NCBI GenBank assembly: GCA_900545515.1
Contig: UQZA01000024.1
Span: forward strand, 1 to 36,801
Length of the DNA: 36,801 nt
Direction of reading: 5' to 3'
Source: an uncultured Eubacteriales bacterium
GTDB taxonomy: Bacteria > Bacillota > Clostridia > Oscillospirales > Oscillospiraceae
Shown here: positions 9,730 to 17,500 of the stretch, in pieces
How the letters are laid out: the number at the start of each line of letters is the position of its first letter
How positions within the stretch are numbered: position 1 is the stretch's first letter
Made by a program: the position numbers and the translations under genes
The notes under the pieces: model-generated
Database searches by the model: none
What the model saw: the letters and a program-made list of their open reading frames with translations, nothing else
What the model was told of the DNA's origin: nothing

Positions 9730-9984
9730 ATGAAAGAGTATTTTGTCACATTTCGCTCTATCACCTTCGCCCAGCGGGGGCAGGCCGTGCTGCGTAGCGC
9801 GGGAATTCCGGTGCAGCTGCAGCGGACGCCTCGCTGGATGGAGGAAAAAGGATGCGGTTACAGCTTGCGCCTGCCCCCTGGATATGGGGCTGCGGCCGTG
9901 GAGCAGCTGAAGCAATCCGGAATTCCCTTCAGTAGGCTTTACCTGCACCGGGATGACGGGGGACTGGAGGAGCTGAAGCCATGA
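9730..9984 (+). CDS. DUF3343 putative Se/S carrier-like protein
   Basis: An 84-residue cytoplasmic protein. The pattern YFVTFRSITFAQRGQAVLRSAGIP followed by KGCGYSLRLPP is typical of DUF3343, a small family often described as a putative selenium/sulfur carrier; the cysteine in GCGYSLRL (residue about 40) is the likely reactive residue. The stop codon overlaps the start of the cysteine desulfurase gene (ATGA), so the two are translationally coupled and probably act together, the desulfurase supplying persulfide or selenide to this protein. This partnership is inferred from context and from the known recurrence of such pairs in anaerobic Firmicutes. Whether sulfur or selenium is handled cannot be decided here, because no selD, selA or yedF gene is present in the window. 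Confidence 0.78.
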   Translation: MKEYFVTFRSITFAQRGQAVLRSAGIPVQLQRTPRWMEEKGCGYSLRLPPGYGAAAVEQLKQSGIPFSRLYLHRDDGGLEELKP

Positions 9985-11114
9985 TCTATCTGGACAACGG
10001 CGCGACCACCCTGCACAAGCCTCAGGCCGTCCGCGCTGCTGTAAACCGGGCTCTGCTCTCCTGCGCCAATCCAGGCCGGGGCGGGTATCCGGCGGCTATG
10101 GAGGCGGCAGAGGCTGTTTTCCGATGCCGGAGTCTGGCCGGCACCATGTTTGACTGTCCGCCGGAGCGGGTGGTATTCACCATGAACTGCACCCACGGGC
10201 TGAACATGGCCATTCGGACCTTAGTTCGTCCCGGGGACCGGGTGGTGATCTCGGGCTTCGAGCACAACGCAGTCACCCGCCCCCTTCACGCCCTGGGAGC
10301 CAGGGTTACAGTGGCGGGCCGGAAGCTGTTTGATTGGGAGGACACCCTGGCAGCCTTTGACCAGGCCCTGAGTGAGAAGCCAGTAGCGGCGATCTTTACC
10401 CATGTGTCCAACGTGTTTGGCTATGTGCTGCCGGTGGAGCAGCTGGCGGAGCTTTGCCATCTCCATGGGGTTCCCTTCCTGGTAGATGCGGCCCAATCCG
10501 CCGGGAGCCGCCCGGTTTCCCTGAAAAAGCTGGGGGCGGAGTTCATTGCGATGCCCGGCCACAAGGGGCTGCTGGGGCCTCAGGGTACAGGGCTGCTGCT
10601 GTGTGCCCGGGACCCGGAACCGCTGATGCAAGGAGGGACCGGGAGCCTGTCTATCCAGCAGGACATGCCGGATTTCCTGCCGGACCGGGGGGAGGCGGGG
10701 ACGGTGAATGTCCCCGGAATCTGCGGCCTGGCTGCCGGTATGGCCCATATCCAGCGCGTAGGCCTCAAGGCCATTGGGGCCCGGGAGGAGCGGGAGATGG
10801 AGCGGGCGGTCCGGGGGCTCAACCGTTTGGGCCTTCGGGTTTTTGCAGGCCCGCATCAGGCAGGCGTGCTGTCTTTTCTGCCGCCGGACGGAGACTGCGA
10901 AAAGGCTGCCGGTAGCTTTGCCGCCCGGGGGATTGCCCTGCGGGCTGGGTTACACTGTGCACCGACGGCCCATGAGAGCGCCGGAACGCTGGAGACTGGG
11001 ACGGTCCGAGCCAGCTTTGGCCCGGATGCATCGCCGGAGCAAACCCGGGGCTTTCTACAAGGGGCAGCTGCCATTTGGGGCCGGAACAAAGGACCGGAGG
11101 GGGCACGGAGTTGA
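9981..11114 (+). CDS. Cysteine desulfurase, group II (SufS/CsdA-like), aminotransferase class V
   Basis: A 377-residue PLP enzyme expected to convert cysteine to alanine while forming an enzyme persulfide. It begins with the class V signature YLDNGATTLHKP. The PLP-binding lysine is Lys195 in MPGHKGLLGPQG, preceded by VDAAQSAG, whose Asp contacts the PLP nitrogen. The catalytic cysteine is Cys326 in RAGLHCAP, matching the RxGHHCA motif of group II enzymes. Length fits the family, though it is slightly short at the C-terminus. The ATG overlaps the DUF3343 stop codon. No SufU, SufE, IscU or other Fe-S assembly gene is nearby, so a dedicated role with the DUF3343 partner in sulfur or selenium transfer is more likely than general Fe-S assembly. 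Confidence 0.88.
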   Translation: MIYLDNGATTLHKPQAVRAAVNRALLSCANPGRGGYPAAMEAAEAVFRCRSLAGTMFDCPPERVVFTMNCTHGLNMAIRTLVRPGDRVVISGFEHNAVTRPLHALGARVTVAGRKLFDWEDTLAAFDQALSEKPVAAIFTHVSNVFGYVLPVEQLAELCHLHGVPFLVDAAQSAGSRPVSLKKLGAEFIAMPGHKGLLGPQGTGLLLCARDPEPLMQGGTGSLSIQQDMPDFLPDRGEAGTVNVPGICGLAAGMAHIQRVGLKAIGAREEREMERAVRGLNRLGLRVFAGPHQAGVLSFLPPDGDCEKAAGSFAARGIALRAGLHCAPTAHESAGTLETGTVRASFGPDASPEQTRGFLQGAAAIWGRNKGPEGARS

Positions 11115-11121
11115 TTGCTTG

Positions 11122-11158
11122 AAATTCTAGCGCTCTCGAGGCGGGAGTGCTAGAATTT
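11122..11158 (+). promoter_or_regulatory. CIRCE operator (HrcA-binding heat-shock element) upstream of hsp20
   Basis: The arms CTAGCGCTC (11127-11135) and GAGTGCTAG (11145-11153) are separated by exactly 9 bases, matching the CIRCE consensus TTAGCACTC-N9-GAGTGCTAA with two differences on the left and one on the right. The dyad extends outward (AAATT/AATTT) to 11122-11158. CIRCE is bound by HrcA, which represses heat-shock genes. It lies about 115 bases upstream of the Hsp20 start and 13 bases after the desulfurase stop. No confident promoter could be placed relative to it. HrcA itself is not in the window. Confidence 0.82.
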
Positions 11159-11272
11159 ACAGTCCATTCACAAAATCACCGTTTTTTATTCATAAATCTG
11201 GGATATCCTATAGACAAATAAAAAGCGAAGTCCCTGAAAACCTGGGGACGCAGCAACTTGGAGGTATGAATA

Positions 11273-11707
11273 ATGTTTAACTTGACGCCGTATCGTAAGC
11301 ACAATGAAGTTTCCTATTATGACCCCTTCCAGATGATGGATGAGATGGAGCGCCGCTTCTGGGGCAGCAATGGGATGTCCTCTTTTAAGACGGATATCCG
11401 GGATGAAGGCGGGGCCTACGTTCTGGAGGCAGAGTTGCCCGGATTCCAAAAGGAGGATATCAATATCCAGCTCAGCGACAACTACCTGACCATCACCGCC
11501 GAGCACCGGACGGAATCGGAGGAGAAGGACAAGAAGGGCAACTATATCCGCCGTGAGCGCACCTGGGGCAGCTACAGCCGGAGCTTTGACGTCTCTGATA
11601 TCAATACGGCCCAGATTAAGGCTGGATATCAAAATGGCGTCCTGACCTTGAACCTGCCCAAGCGGACTGAGACGACGCCCAGCAGCCGCACGGTTGCCAT
11701 TGAGTAA
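11273..11707 (+). CDS. Hsp20/alpha-crystallin family small heat-shock protein
   Basis: A 144-residue cytoplasmic ATP-independent holdase chaperone. The short N-terminal arm (NLTPYRKHNEV, PFQMMDEMERRFWG) is followed by the alpha-crystallin domain at about residues 38-130, with the hallmarks YVLEAELPGFQKEDINIQL, LTITAEH, ERTWGSYSRSFD and the closing GVLTLNLPK. The C-terminal tail ends in TVAIE, close to the I/V-x-I/V oligomerisation motif. The ATG is chosen because TGGAGGT lies eight bases upstream; an earlier ATG at 11266 stops after four codons. The CIRCE element upstream indicates HrcA control. It is monocistronic: the next gene has its own promoter. Confidence 0.95.
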   Translation: MFNLTPYRKHNEVSYYDPFQMMDEMERRFWGSNGMSSFKTDIRDEGGAYVLEAELPGFQKEDINIQLSDNYLTITAEHRTESEEKDKKGNYIRRERTWGSYSRSFDVSDINTAQIKAGYQNGVLTLNLPKRTETTPSSRTVAIE

Positions 11708-11716
11708 GGCAGAGGG

Positions 11717-11748
11717 GGCTGGCTCAAAATTTCATTTTGGGACGGCCC
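11717..11748 (+). terminator. Terminator-like hairpin after hsp20
   Basis: GGCTGGCTCAAAAT (about 11719-11732) pairs with ATTTTGGGACGGCC over a 3-base loop with one mismatch and two G-U pairs. There is no long U-tract after it. The core resembles the CTCAAAA/TTTTGAG stems at 25689 and 31577, suggesting a recurring terminator family. A further imperfect GC-rich hairpin follows at about 11799-11851 (GAGCGG...CCGCTC). Confidence 0.5.
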
Positions 11749-11880
11749 CGCCCGCTTGGGTTGGAAGCCACTGAATAGACTGACCTGCTGCAAAAGAGAG
11801 CGGCCAGGGGGATTCCCCCCAAATTTATGGGGAATTCTCCGGACCGCTCCACTTTGCGGCAGATTTTTTTCTGCGCCCCC

Positions 11881-11909
11881 TTGACAAAGACGGGACGTCG
11901 TTGTAGAAT
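11881..11909 (+). promoter_or_regulatory. Sigma-A promoter of the metal-resistance operon
   Basis: TTGACA (11881-11886), a 17-base spacer and TAGAAT (11904-11909) form a near-consensus vegetative promoter 55 bases before the regulator start codon. Confidence 0.85.
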
Positions 11910-11924
11910 ACAAATGAAAACATA

Positions 11925-11942
11925 CTCATATGTAAATATGAG
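11925..11942 (+). promoter_or_regulatory. Operator-like dyad for the ArsR/SmtB-type repressor
   Basis: CTCATAT (11925-11931) and ATATGAG (11936-11942) form a perfect 7-bp inverted repeat with a 4-base spacer just downstream of the -10. AT-rich dyads of this shape at this position are typical autoregulatory sites of the SmtB/CadC/CzrA family. Metal binding by the product of the next gene would release it. Confidence 0.7.
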
Positions 11943-11963
11943 AAAATAAGGAGAGGTGATGGT

Positions 11964-12266
11964 ATGGAACCATTCCTGGGCAGTGAGGACCTGCTGATTG
12001 ATATGGCGGAGCTGTTCAAGGTATTCGGGGATTCCACCCGGATCAAAATCCTGTGCTGCCTGTTTGACGGCGAGATGTTTGTGCAGGAGCTGGCGGACCG
12101 GGTAGGGGCCAGCCAATCGGCGATTTCCCACCAGCTCCGGCTGCTGAAGCAGGCCAAGCTGGTGAAAAACCGCCGCCAGGGAAAGCTGGTAGGCTATAGC
12201 CTGGCAGATGACCACGTAAAGACCATCCTGGGGATGGCAAAAGAACATTTGGAGGAGGAACCGTAA
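11964..12266 (+). CDS. ArsR/SmtB-family metal-sensing repressor, alpha5-site type
   Basis: A 100-residue winged-helix repressor. The DNA-binding core is LADRVGASQSAISHQLRLLKQAKLVKNRRQGK (about residues 44-75), given here as the SQSAISHQLRLL recognition helix. The C-terminal helix carries the complete alpha5 metal site Asp82-x-His84-x10-His95-x2-Glu98, which binds zinc (and often Co or Cd) across the dimer in SmtB and CzrA. The CxC motif of the alpha3N site found in CadC is absent, so this is a CzrA/SmtB-type rather than CadC-type sensor. AAGGAGAGGTGAT precedes the ATG. It is the first gene of an operon with an HMA protein (2-base gap) and a P1B-ATPase, and it sits directly behind its own promoter and dyad, so autorepression lifted by metal is very likely. 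Confidence 0.92.
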   Translation: MEPFLGSEDLLIDMAELFKVFGDSTRIKILCCLFDGEMFVQELADRVGASQSAISHQLRLLKQAKLVKNRRQGKLVGYSLADDHVKTILGMAKEHLEEEP

Positions 12267-12268
12267 CG

Positions 12269-12493
12269 ATGAGAAAGTCTTATGCTCTGGAGGACCTGGA
12301 TTGCGCCAACTGTGCCGCCAAGATGGAGGCGGCGATTAACAAAATGCCCCAAGTGGAAAAAGCAACGGTGAGTTTTATGACCTCTCGCCTGTCTCTGGTG
12401 GTGCCTGACGGCACGGACATGGCGGCCCTTTTGGAGGAGATTCAGAAGGAGATCCACAAGGTAGAGCCGGACTGCCGCATTGTGACAAAATGA
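12269..12493 (+). CDS. Free-standing heavy-metal-associated (HMA) domain protein
   Basis: A 74-residue ferredoxin-like metallochaperone. The metal-binding motif is DCANCAAK, a CxxC near residues 12-15, after the strand SYALEDLD. It keeps the usual VEKATVSFMTSRLSLVV beta-strand pattern. It begins two bases after the repressor gene and overlaps the ATPase gene by ATGA. The ATPase itself lacks an N-terminal HMA domain, so this protein probably supplies the missing module in trans, delivering zinc, cadmium or lead ions to the pump. The Asp just before the CxxC fits the Zn/Cd-type rather than the copper-type (MTCxxC) HMA domains. Confidence 0.88.
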   Translation: MRKSYALEDLDCANCAAKMEAAINKMPQVEKATVSFMTSRLSLVVPDGTDMAALLEEIQKEIHKVEPDCRIVTK

Positions 12494-14331
12494 CGAAAAA
12501 GCAGAAGAGTTTGCTGACCAGAATCATCCTTGGGATTGTCCTGTTTCTGGCAGGGATGATTCTGGAGCGGGCAGTGGACGCTCCGTGGGCTTATTGGACG
12601 GCGGTGGGGCTGCTGCTGATGTCCTGGTTGCTGTGCGGCCTGGAGATTGCCATCAAGGCAGTCAAAAATATAGGACATGGCCAAATCTTCGATGAAAATT
12701 TTCTAATGACGTTAGCCACCGTTGGAGCCTTTGCTCTGATGGATTTTGACGAGGGCGCAGCAGTGATGCTGTTCTTCCAGGTGGGGGAGCTGTTCCAGAG
12801 CATTGCTGTGGAGCGTTCCCGCCGCTCCGTGGCGGCCCTGATGGATCTCCGGCCCGATGTGGCCCTGGTTTTGCGGGACGGGGAGCCGGAGGAATGCGAC
12901 CCGGAGGAGGTGGAGGCGGGCGACCTCTTGCGGGTCCTGCCTGGCCAGCGGATCCCGGTGGACGGCGTGGTGGTGGAGGGCAGCTCCTCCGTGGACACCG
13001 CCAAGATCACCGGGGAGTCAGTTCCTGCCGATGTGACCCCGGGGGACCGGGTCCTGTCCGGCTGCATCAACATCTCCGGCATTCTCACCATTCGGGCGGA
13101 GAGCGAATATGCTTCCTCCACCGTGGCCAGGATTTTGGACCTGATGGAATCGGCCACGGAGGGAAAGTCCGCCACGGAGAGCCTCATCACCCGATTTGCC
13201 CGGTACTACACCCCCTGCGTGGTGGCTGGCGCTGTGATTCTGGCTCTGCTGCCGCCCTTTTTTGACGGTTGGCAGTTTGCCAAATGGATTACCCGGGCGC
13301 TGAACTTCCTGGTTGTCTCTTGCCCCTGTGCCCTGGTTATTTCGGTGCCCCTCAGCTTTTTCGGCGGCATGGGTGCAGTTTCCCGGGCCGGCATGATTGC
13401 CAAGGGCGGCGTAGCCCTGGAGAATCTGGCGAAAGCCAAGGTGGCAGTATTCGATAAGACGGGGACCCTGACCACGGGAACCTTCGCTGTCACCCAGGTG
13501 CGGACCGCCGGGATGGAGCGGGACCAGCTTCTGCGCCTGGTGGCGGGGGCGGAGAGCGCCTCCAGCCATCCCATTGCCCGGGCCATTGTGGCAGCCGCGG
13601 ACGCCCGGGAAACCCGGGTGGAGAATCTGAAGGAAATTCCCGGCCGCGGTATTTCCGCTGTGGTGGAAGGACACCAGGTATTCGCCGGAAACCGGCTGCT
13701 GATGGAGGAATCCGGTTTCACGCCGGAGGAAGTGCAGGCCGGGGGCACGGCCGTCTATGCTGCGGTGGATGGCCGCTATGCCGGCTGCATCCTCCTGGAG
13801 GATACGGTGAAGCCCGGAGCGCGGGAAGCTCTGGCGGAGCTGGATACCCTGGGAATCCGGGAGACTGTGATGCTGACAGGCGACCGGGAACATGCCGCTG
13901 CCTCCGTTGCCAAGCGCTTGGGCCTCACCCGCTGGTTTGCCGGACTTTTGCCCCAGGATAAGGTGGAACGGGTGCGCGAGCTTCAGAAGTCCGGGGACAC
14001 CCTGATTTTTGTGGGGGACGGCGTGAACGACGCCCCGGTACTGGCCCTGGCCGGTGTGGGTGTCGCCATGGGCGGCATTGGCTCTGACGCGGCGGTGGAG
14101 GCCTCGGACCTGGTCCTTCTGAAAGATGACCTGCGGAGCCTGCCAAAAGCCATTCGCATTTCCCGGAAAACCATGGCCGTGGCCAGGCAGAACATTGTGT
14201 TTGCCCTGGCGGTGAAATTTATTGTGCTGCTTTTGAGTATTTTTGGCATCGCTACGATGTGGCTGGCGGTATTTGCAGACGTTGGCGTGGCAGTTCTGGC
14301 GATTTTAAATGCCACCAGAGCCGGACGTTAA
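12490..14331 (+). CDS. Zn2+/Cd2+/Pb2+-exporting P1B-type ATPase without N-terminal HMA domain
   Basis: A 613-residue membrane pump that exports divalent soft metals using ATP. Visible motifs: TGES (174-177, actuator), CPC at 278-280 in the ion channel, DKTGT with phosphorylated Asp322, the His-Pro pair at 360-361 (SSHP), GDGVNDAP with Asp510 and Asp514, and in the last helices Lys576 and the Asp597-x-Gly599 pair (FADVGV) that mark the P1B-2 Zn/Cd/Pb group. Hydrophobic helices lie near residues 8-60, 75-100, 240-300 and 565-605. The protein is shorter than CadA/ZntA because the HMA domain is a separate upstream protein whose stop codon overlaps this start. It is the last gene of the operon and is followed by a strong terminator. 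Cd versus Zn preference cannot be read from sequence. Confidence 0.95.
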   Translation: MTKKQKSLLTRIILGIVLFLAGMILERAVDAPWAYWTAVGLLLMSWLLCGLEIAIKAVKNIGHGQIFDENFLMTLATVGAFALMDFDEGAAVMLFFQVGELFQSIAVERSRRSVAALMDLRPDVALVLRDGEPEECDPEEVEAGDLLRVLPGQRIPVDGVVVEGSSSVDTAKITGESVPADVTPGDRVLSGCINISGILTIRAESEYASSTVARILDLMESATEGKSATESLITRFARYYTPCVVAGAVILALLPPFFDGWQFAKWITRALNFLVVSCPCALVISVPLSFFGGMGAVSRAGMIAKGGVALENLAKAKVAVFDKTGTLTTGTFAVTQVRTAGMERDQLLRLVAGAESASSHPIARAIVAAADARETRVENLKEIPGRGISAVVEGHQVFAGNRLLMEESGFTPEEVQAGGTAVYAAVDGRYAGCILLEDTVKPGAREALAELDTLGIRETVMLTGDREHAAASVAKRLGLTRWFAGLLPQDKVERVRELQKSGDTLIFVGDGVNDAPVLALAGVGVAMGGIGSDAAVEASDLVLLKDDLRSLPKAIRISRKTMAVARQNIVFALAVKFIVLLLSIFGIATMWLAVFADVGVAVLAILNATRAGR

Positions 14332-14362
14332 CAGCGTCTGGATGAAAAAATCCCCATATTTT

Positions 14363-14416
14363 AGCGGGAGAAAGCACAAATTTCTGTGTTTTCTCCCGCT
14401 ATTTTCAATTTTTAGA
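14363..14416 (+). terminator. Strong Rho-independent terminator of the metal operon
   Basis: A stem of 16 pairs (14363-14378 with 14385-14400, including AGCGGGAGAAA/TTTCTCCCGCT) with a 6-base loop is followed by ATTTTCAATTTTT. A second short dyad, AAGACCC/GGGTCTT (14501-14507 and 14521-14527), lies just beyond the stop of the converging oxidase gene but lacks a U-tract on that strand. Confidence 0.9.
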
Positions 14417-14531
14417 AAGGGGACCTGTTTGATTGACTGCGGCTCATGTTATATTGCTTTTACATGGCTCAACATGCCGGAGCGCCGCTGATCTTGACGC
14501 AAGACCCGTGAACGACTGCAGGGTCTTTGCA

Positions 14532-17500
14532 CTATTTCTCATACCATTTTTTCTCCCACCACTGCCGGAAATTTCGACACGCAGTTTCGCAGTAGTAACG
14601 GACGTTGCGGCTTACGATTCGGAAAATGCCCCACATACCGGACTCCACATCCCAGCGTAGGGACCCGGAGCGATACAGGTAATCACCGGGGCACGACACC
14701 GGCTCAGGCTCGATGTTGAACACATTGCCCACGCTCATAGCGCCCTGGATGGGAACAATCCTGGAAAATGGGTCATCAGGCTGGGTTCGCCAACGGTGAC
14801 CGTGGAGCGTGAAGCTGATATTCCGGGGCTTATCCCCTGGCATCAGCAGCCGGATGATGATGCGCTCCCGGGCATAGCTGCGCAGAAGAGGCGTAGCCGG
14901 GTCGCCATGAACCTTGGAGTCGAAGACCTGGAAGGGCAGGGGATTGCGCCGGAGCCGGTTGAAGAACCGCTCGGAACGGTAGTTATATCCCTTCTCCCCG
15001 GTGTCCTCGTGGTCGGGGGCCCCATGGCCGCCATGCTCTCCGCCTTGCTCTGTGGTTTTGATCAGCGCTCCATCCCGGTCCAGAAGCCGGATGCCGTTGT
15101 GGGCAAACAGGACAAACTCCCGGTAGGGTTCCACTCCCGGCGCGGTGATTACGGCCTGTTCTCCATGGTGATTCCCGTCCGGACGAATTCCCCGGTAATA
15201 TTTGGCCTTTGGCGGCTCAATGAGGATGGCGCCGAACAGGCCGTGATGCCGGTGATTCCGCAGATCGCCAAAGGAGGTGAGCAGAGCGGCGCCATATTCT
15301 CTGTCTGCGTGCCACAAATACTGGATTTTCTCCCCCGGTCCCACCGTCTGCTCTGTAGGGTTATAGCCCACATTGACGCCGGAAGAGGCGATGGGATCAT
15401 ATTTCAGGAACTGTGGATTCAAAGACACCCGGTTGCTGGGGGTGTGCTTTCGCTCCACTGGAACGGAGGGATACTCGTTTTGGCGGATGGGAACCTTTGG
15501 GTCAAACAGATTGTGCAGGGTAACCTGAATCCAGTCGCCGGCATTGGCCCGAAGAATCAGAGGGACCGGCTGCCGGCAGCCTCGCCGCACATCTTCGGCC
15601 TGGTTCAGAGGCACAAAGAGCAGCCCTTCCGGGTCGTGGTCCCCGAAGCGGTTGTACACCAAATCCTTCTGAATGGCCGCAATTTCAAATTTGCGAATCA
15701 CCGCACCGGGAGGCGGCGCCAGACACGGAACCCGGGGCTTCTGACCGCACAGCGGCGGCAGGTTTCTCTGGGGCTGTGCATAGGCCCGGAGGATGCCCCA
15801 CAGGCCCAACCACACGTCGTCAATTCCGCCGAAGTAGTACAGATAATCTCCGGCCTGGTAAGGCTCGTCAATGTGCAGGCTGAAGGATTCGGAAATCCCC
15901 AGAGTTTGGGCCTGCACCAGGGGAGAAACCGGGTCGGTAATCTCCCTCCGCCAGGGCAGACCGGTGAGGTTCCAGGCATGTTGCTCCTCATGTGCGCCGT
16001 CCAAAAGACGAATTCGCACCGGCTCTCCGGGATAGGTTTCCAGAATTGGCGTGGCCGGGTCCCCATACACCCAAGAGCTGAAAATATGGGACGGGTCATC
16101 CTTGCGCCGCAGCCGCTCCGGCATGGGCTCACAGCGGTAATTGATCCCCATGACTCCGGGGTCGTCGTCGGAGCCCGGGACCTCCGGCGGGTTGATGGGG
16201 TTGCCGTCCTGGTCAAACAGCAGGGCGAAATCGTGGCAGAACAGGACAAACTCCCGAAACACCTTGCCGTCGGCGGTGCGGATCACCGCCTGAGTTCCCC
16301 GTTTCAGAGGCTCGCCGGTGTGTGGGTCCAGGAATTTCGCACCGGCGGGTTCCACAATCAGCGCGCCAAACAGGCCGTGCTGCTGGTGCACATTGGCAAA
16401 TAAATGATCGTGGAAGAACACGGCATGGAGCTCCTCGTTGGCGAAAAACCGCTCCACCAGGGTTTCACACCGTCGCGCCCCGGCGATGTTGTTCCAGCCG
16501 TTGGCTGCGCCGTCGGAAACAATGGTGTCAAATTTCACCAGGTGGATGTGGAAGCCCACAATGTCCGTCAGCGTCTTAAGCTGGAATGGGCTTTCCTCCA
16601 GAAACTCCGGCAGAAGGTTGGTCAGCCGCACCTCCACGCAGTCTCCTGCATTGGCCCGAAGCACCAGGGGCTCCGGACAGATTTCGCCGGATTCCACCTT
16701 GGCCAGGTAGTCATCCAGGGTACCCACCTGCTCAATCTCTTCCTTCAGCACGAAAAACCGCCCCTGGGGGTCGTGCCAGCCGAAGCGGTTGTAGGTCAGT
16801 CTGGCCTGTACCGCTGCAATTTCAAACACCCGCACATGAGCGTCTGTATCGCAGGGGCAGGTATCGGTGTACAGGGCTCCCGGCGCGAAATCCGGTACGA
16901 AATTTGCCGCCTCCAGAGGGGTGGGTTCAATTTTGTTTTCTCCGGCGGCTGTGAGGATGCCAAGAGGTGGCTGCTTTGGCTCCTGGCCGAACTGGCTGTG
17001 GATGAAATTGGGGTATCCGGGGTGCAAATCGTCCTTGGGAGGCGGCGCTGGCCGGTCCGGCAGCGGCATCAGCGGCGCTATGGGCGTGCCGTCAGGATAG
17101 TGTCCTGTGCCGTCCTCCAGCCGGTCAAATACCCGAAGCAGGGTCCACATCCCCTCGTGGAAATGGGGGTAGAGGTGGCAGTGGAAGATGGCGTCGCCAA
17201 TCATCCCGTTGAAGCTTCCGGCTCCATAGAGAAGATCCAGTGTATAGCACTCCTGGGGACTGATGGAGATGGAGTCCAGGATGGTGGACTTGGGGTCCTC
17301 CGGATCTAAGCGCCACTGATGGTTGTGCAAATGAAATACATGGGTCTCCTTGATACCGCCGTGGATCAGCCGGATTTTTGACGGATCTCCCACATAGGCC
17401 CGTAGCACCGGGGGCGCCGGATCGCCATAGGCCCAGGAGCTCATGGAAATATCCTCCGCTGTATCTGCGTGACCTGCATCCGGGTCCAGGGGGAGACGGT

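Noticed and set aside
11119..11147. Promoter overlapping the CIRCE element
   Set aside because: TTGAAA is present at 11119 but no acceptable -10 lies at 16-18 bases; alternatives further downstream were equally weak, so no hsp20 promoter was called.
14796..16403. A 535-codon frame antisense to the multicopper oxidase
   Set aside because: No ribosome site or recognisable domain. The minus strand has clear cupredoxin repeats across the same stretch.
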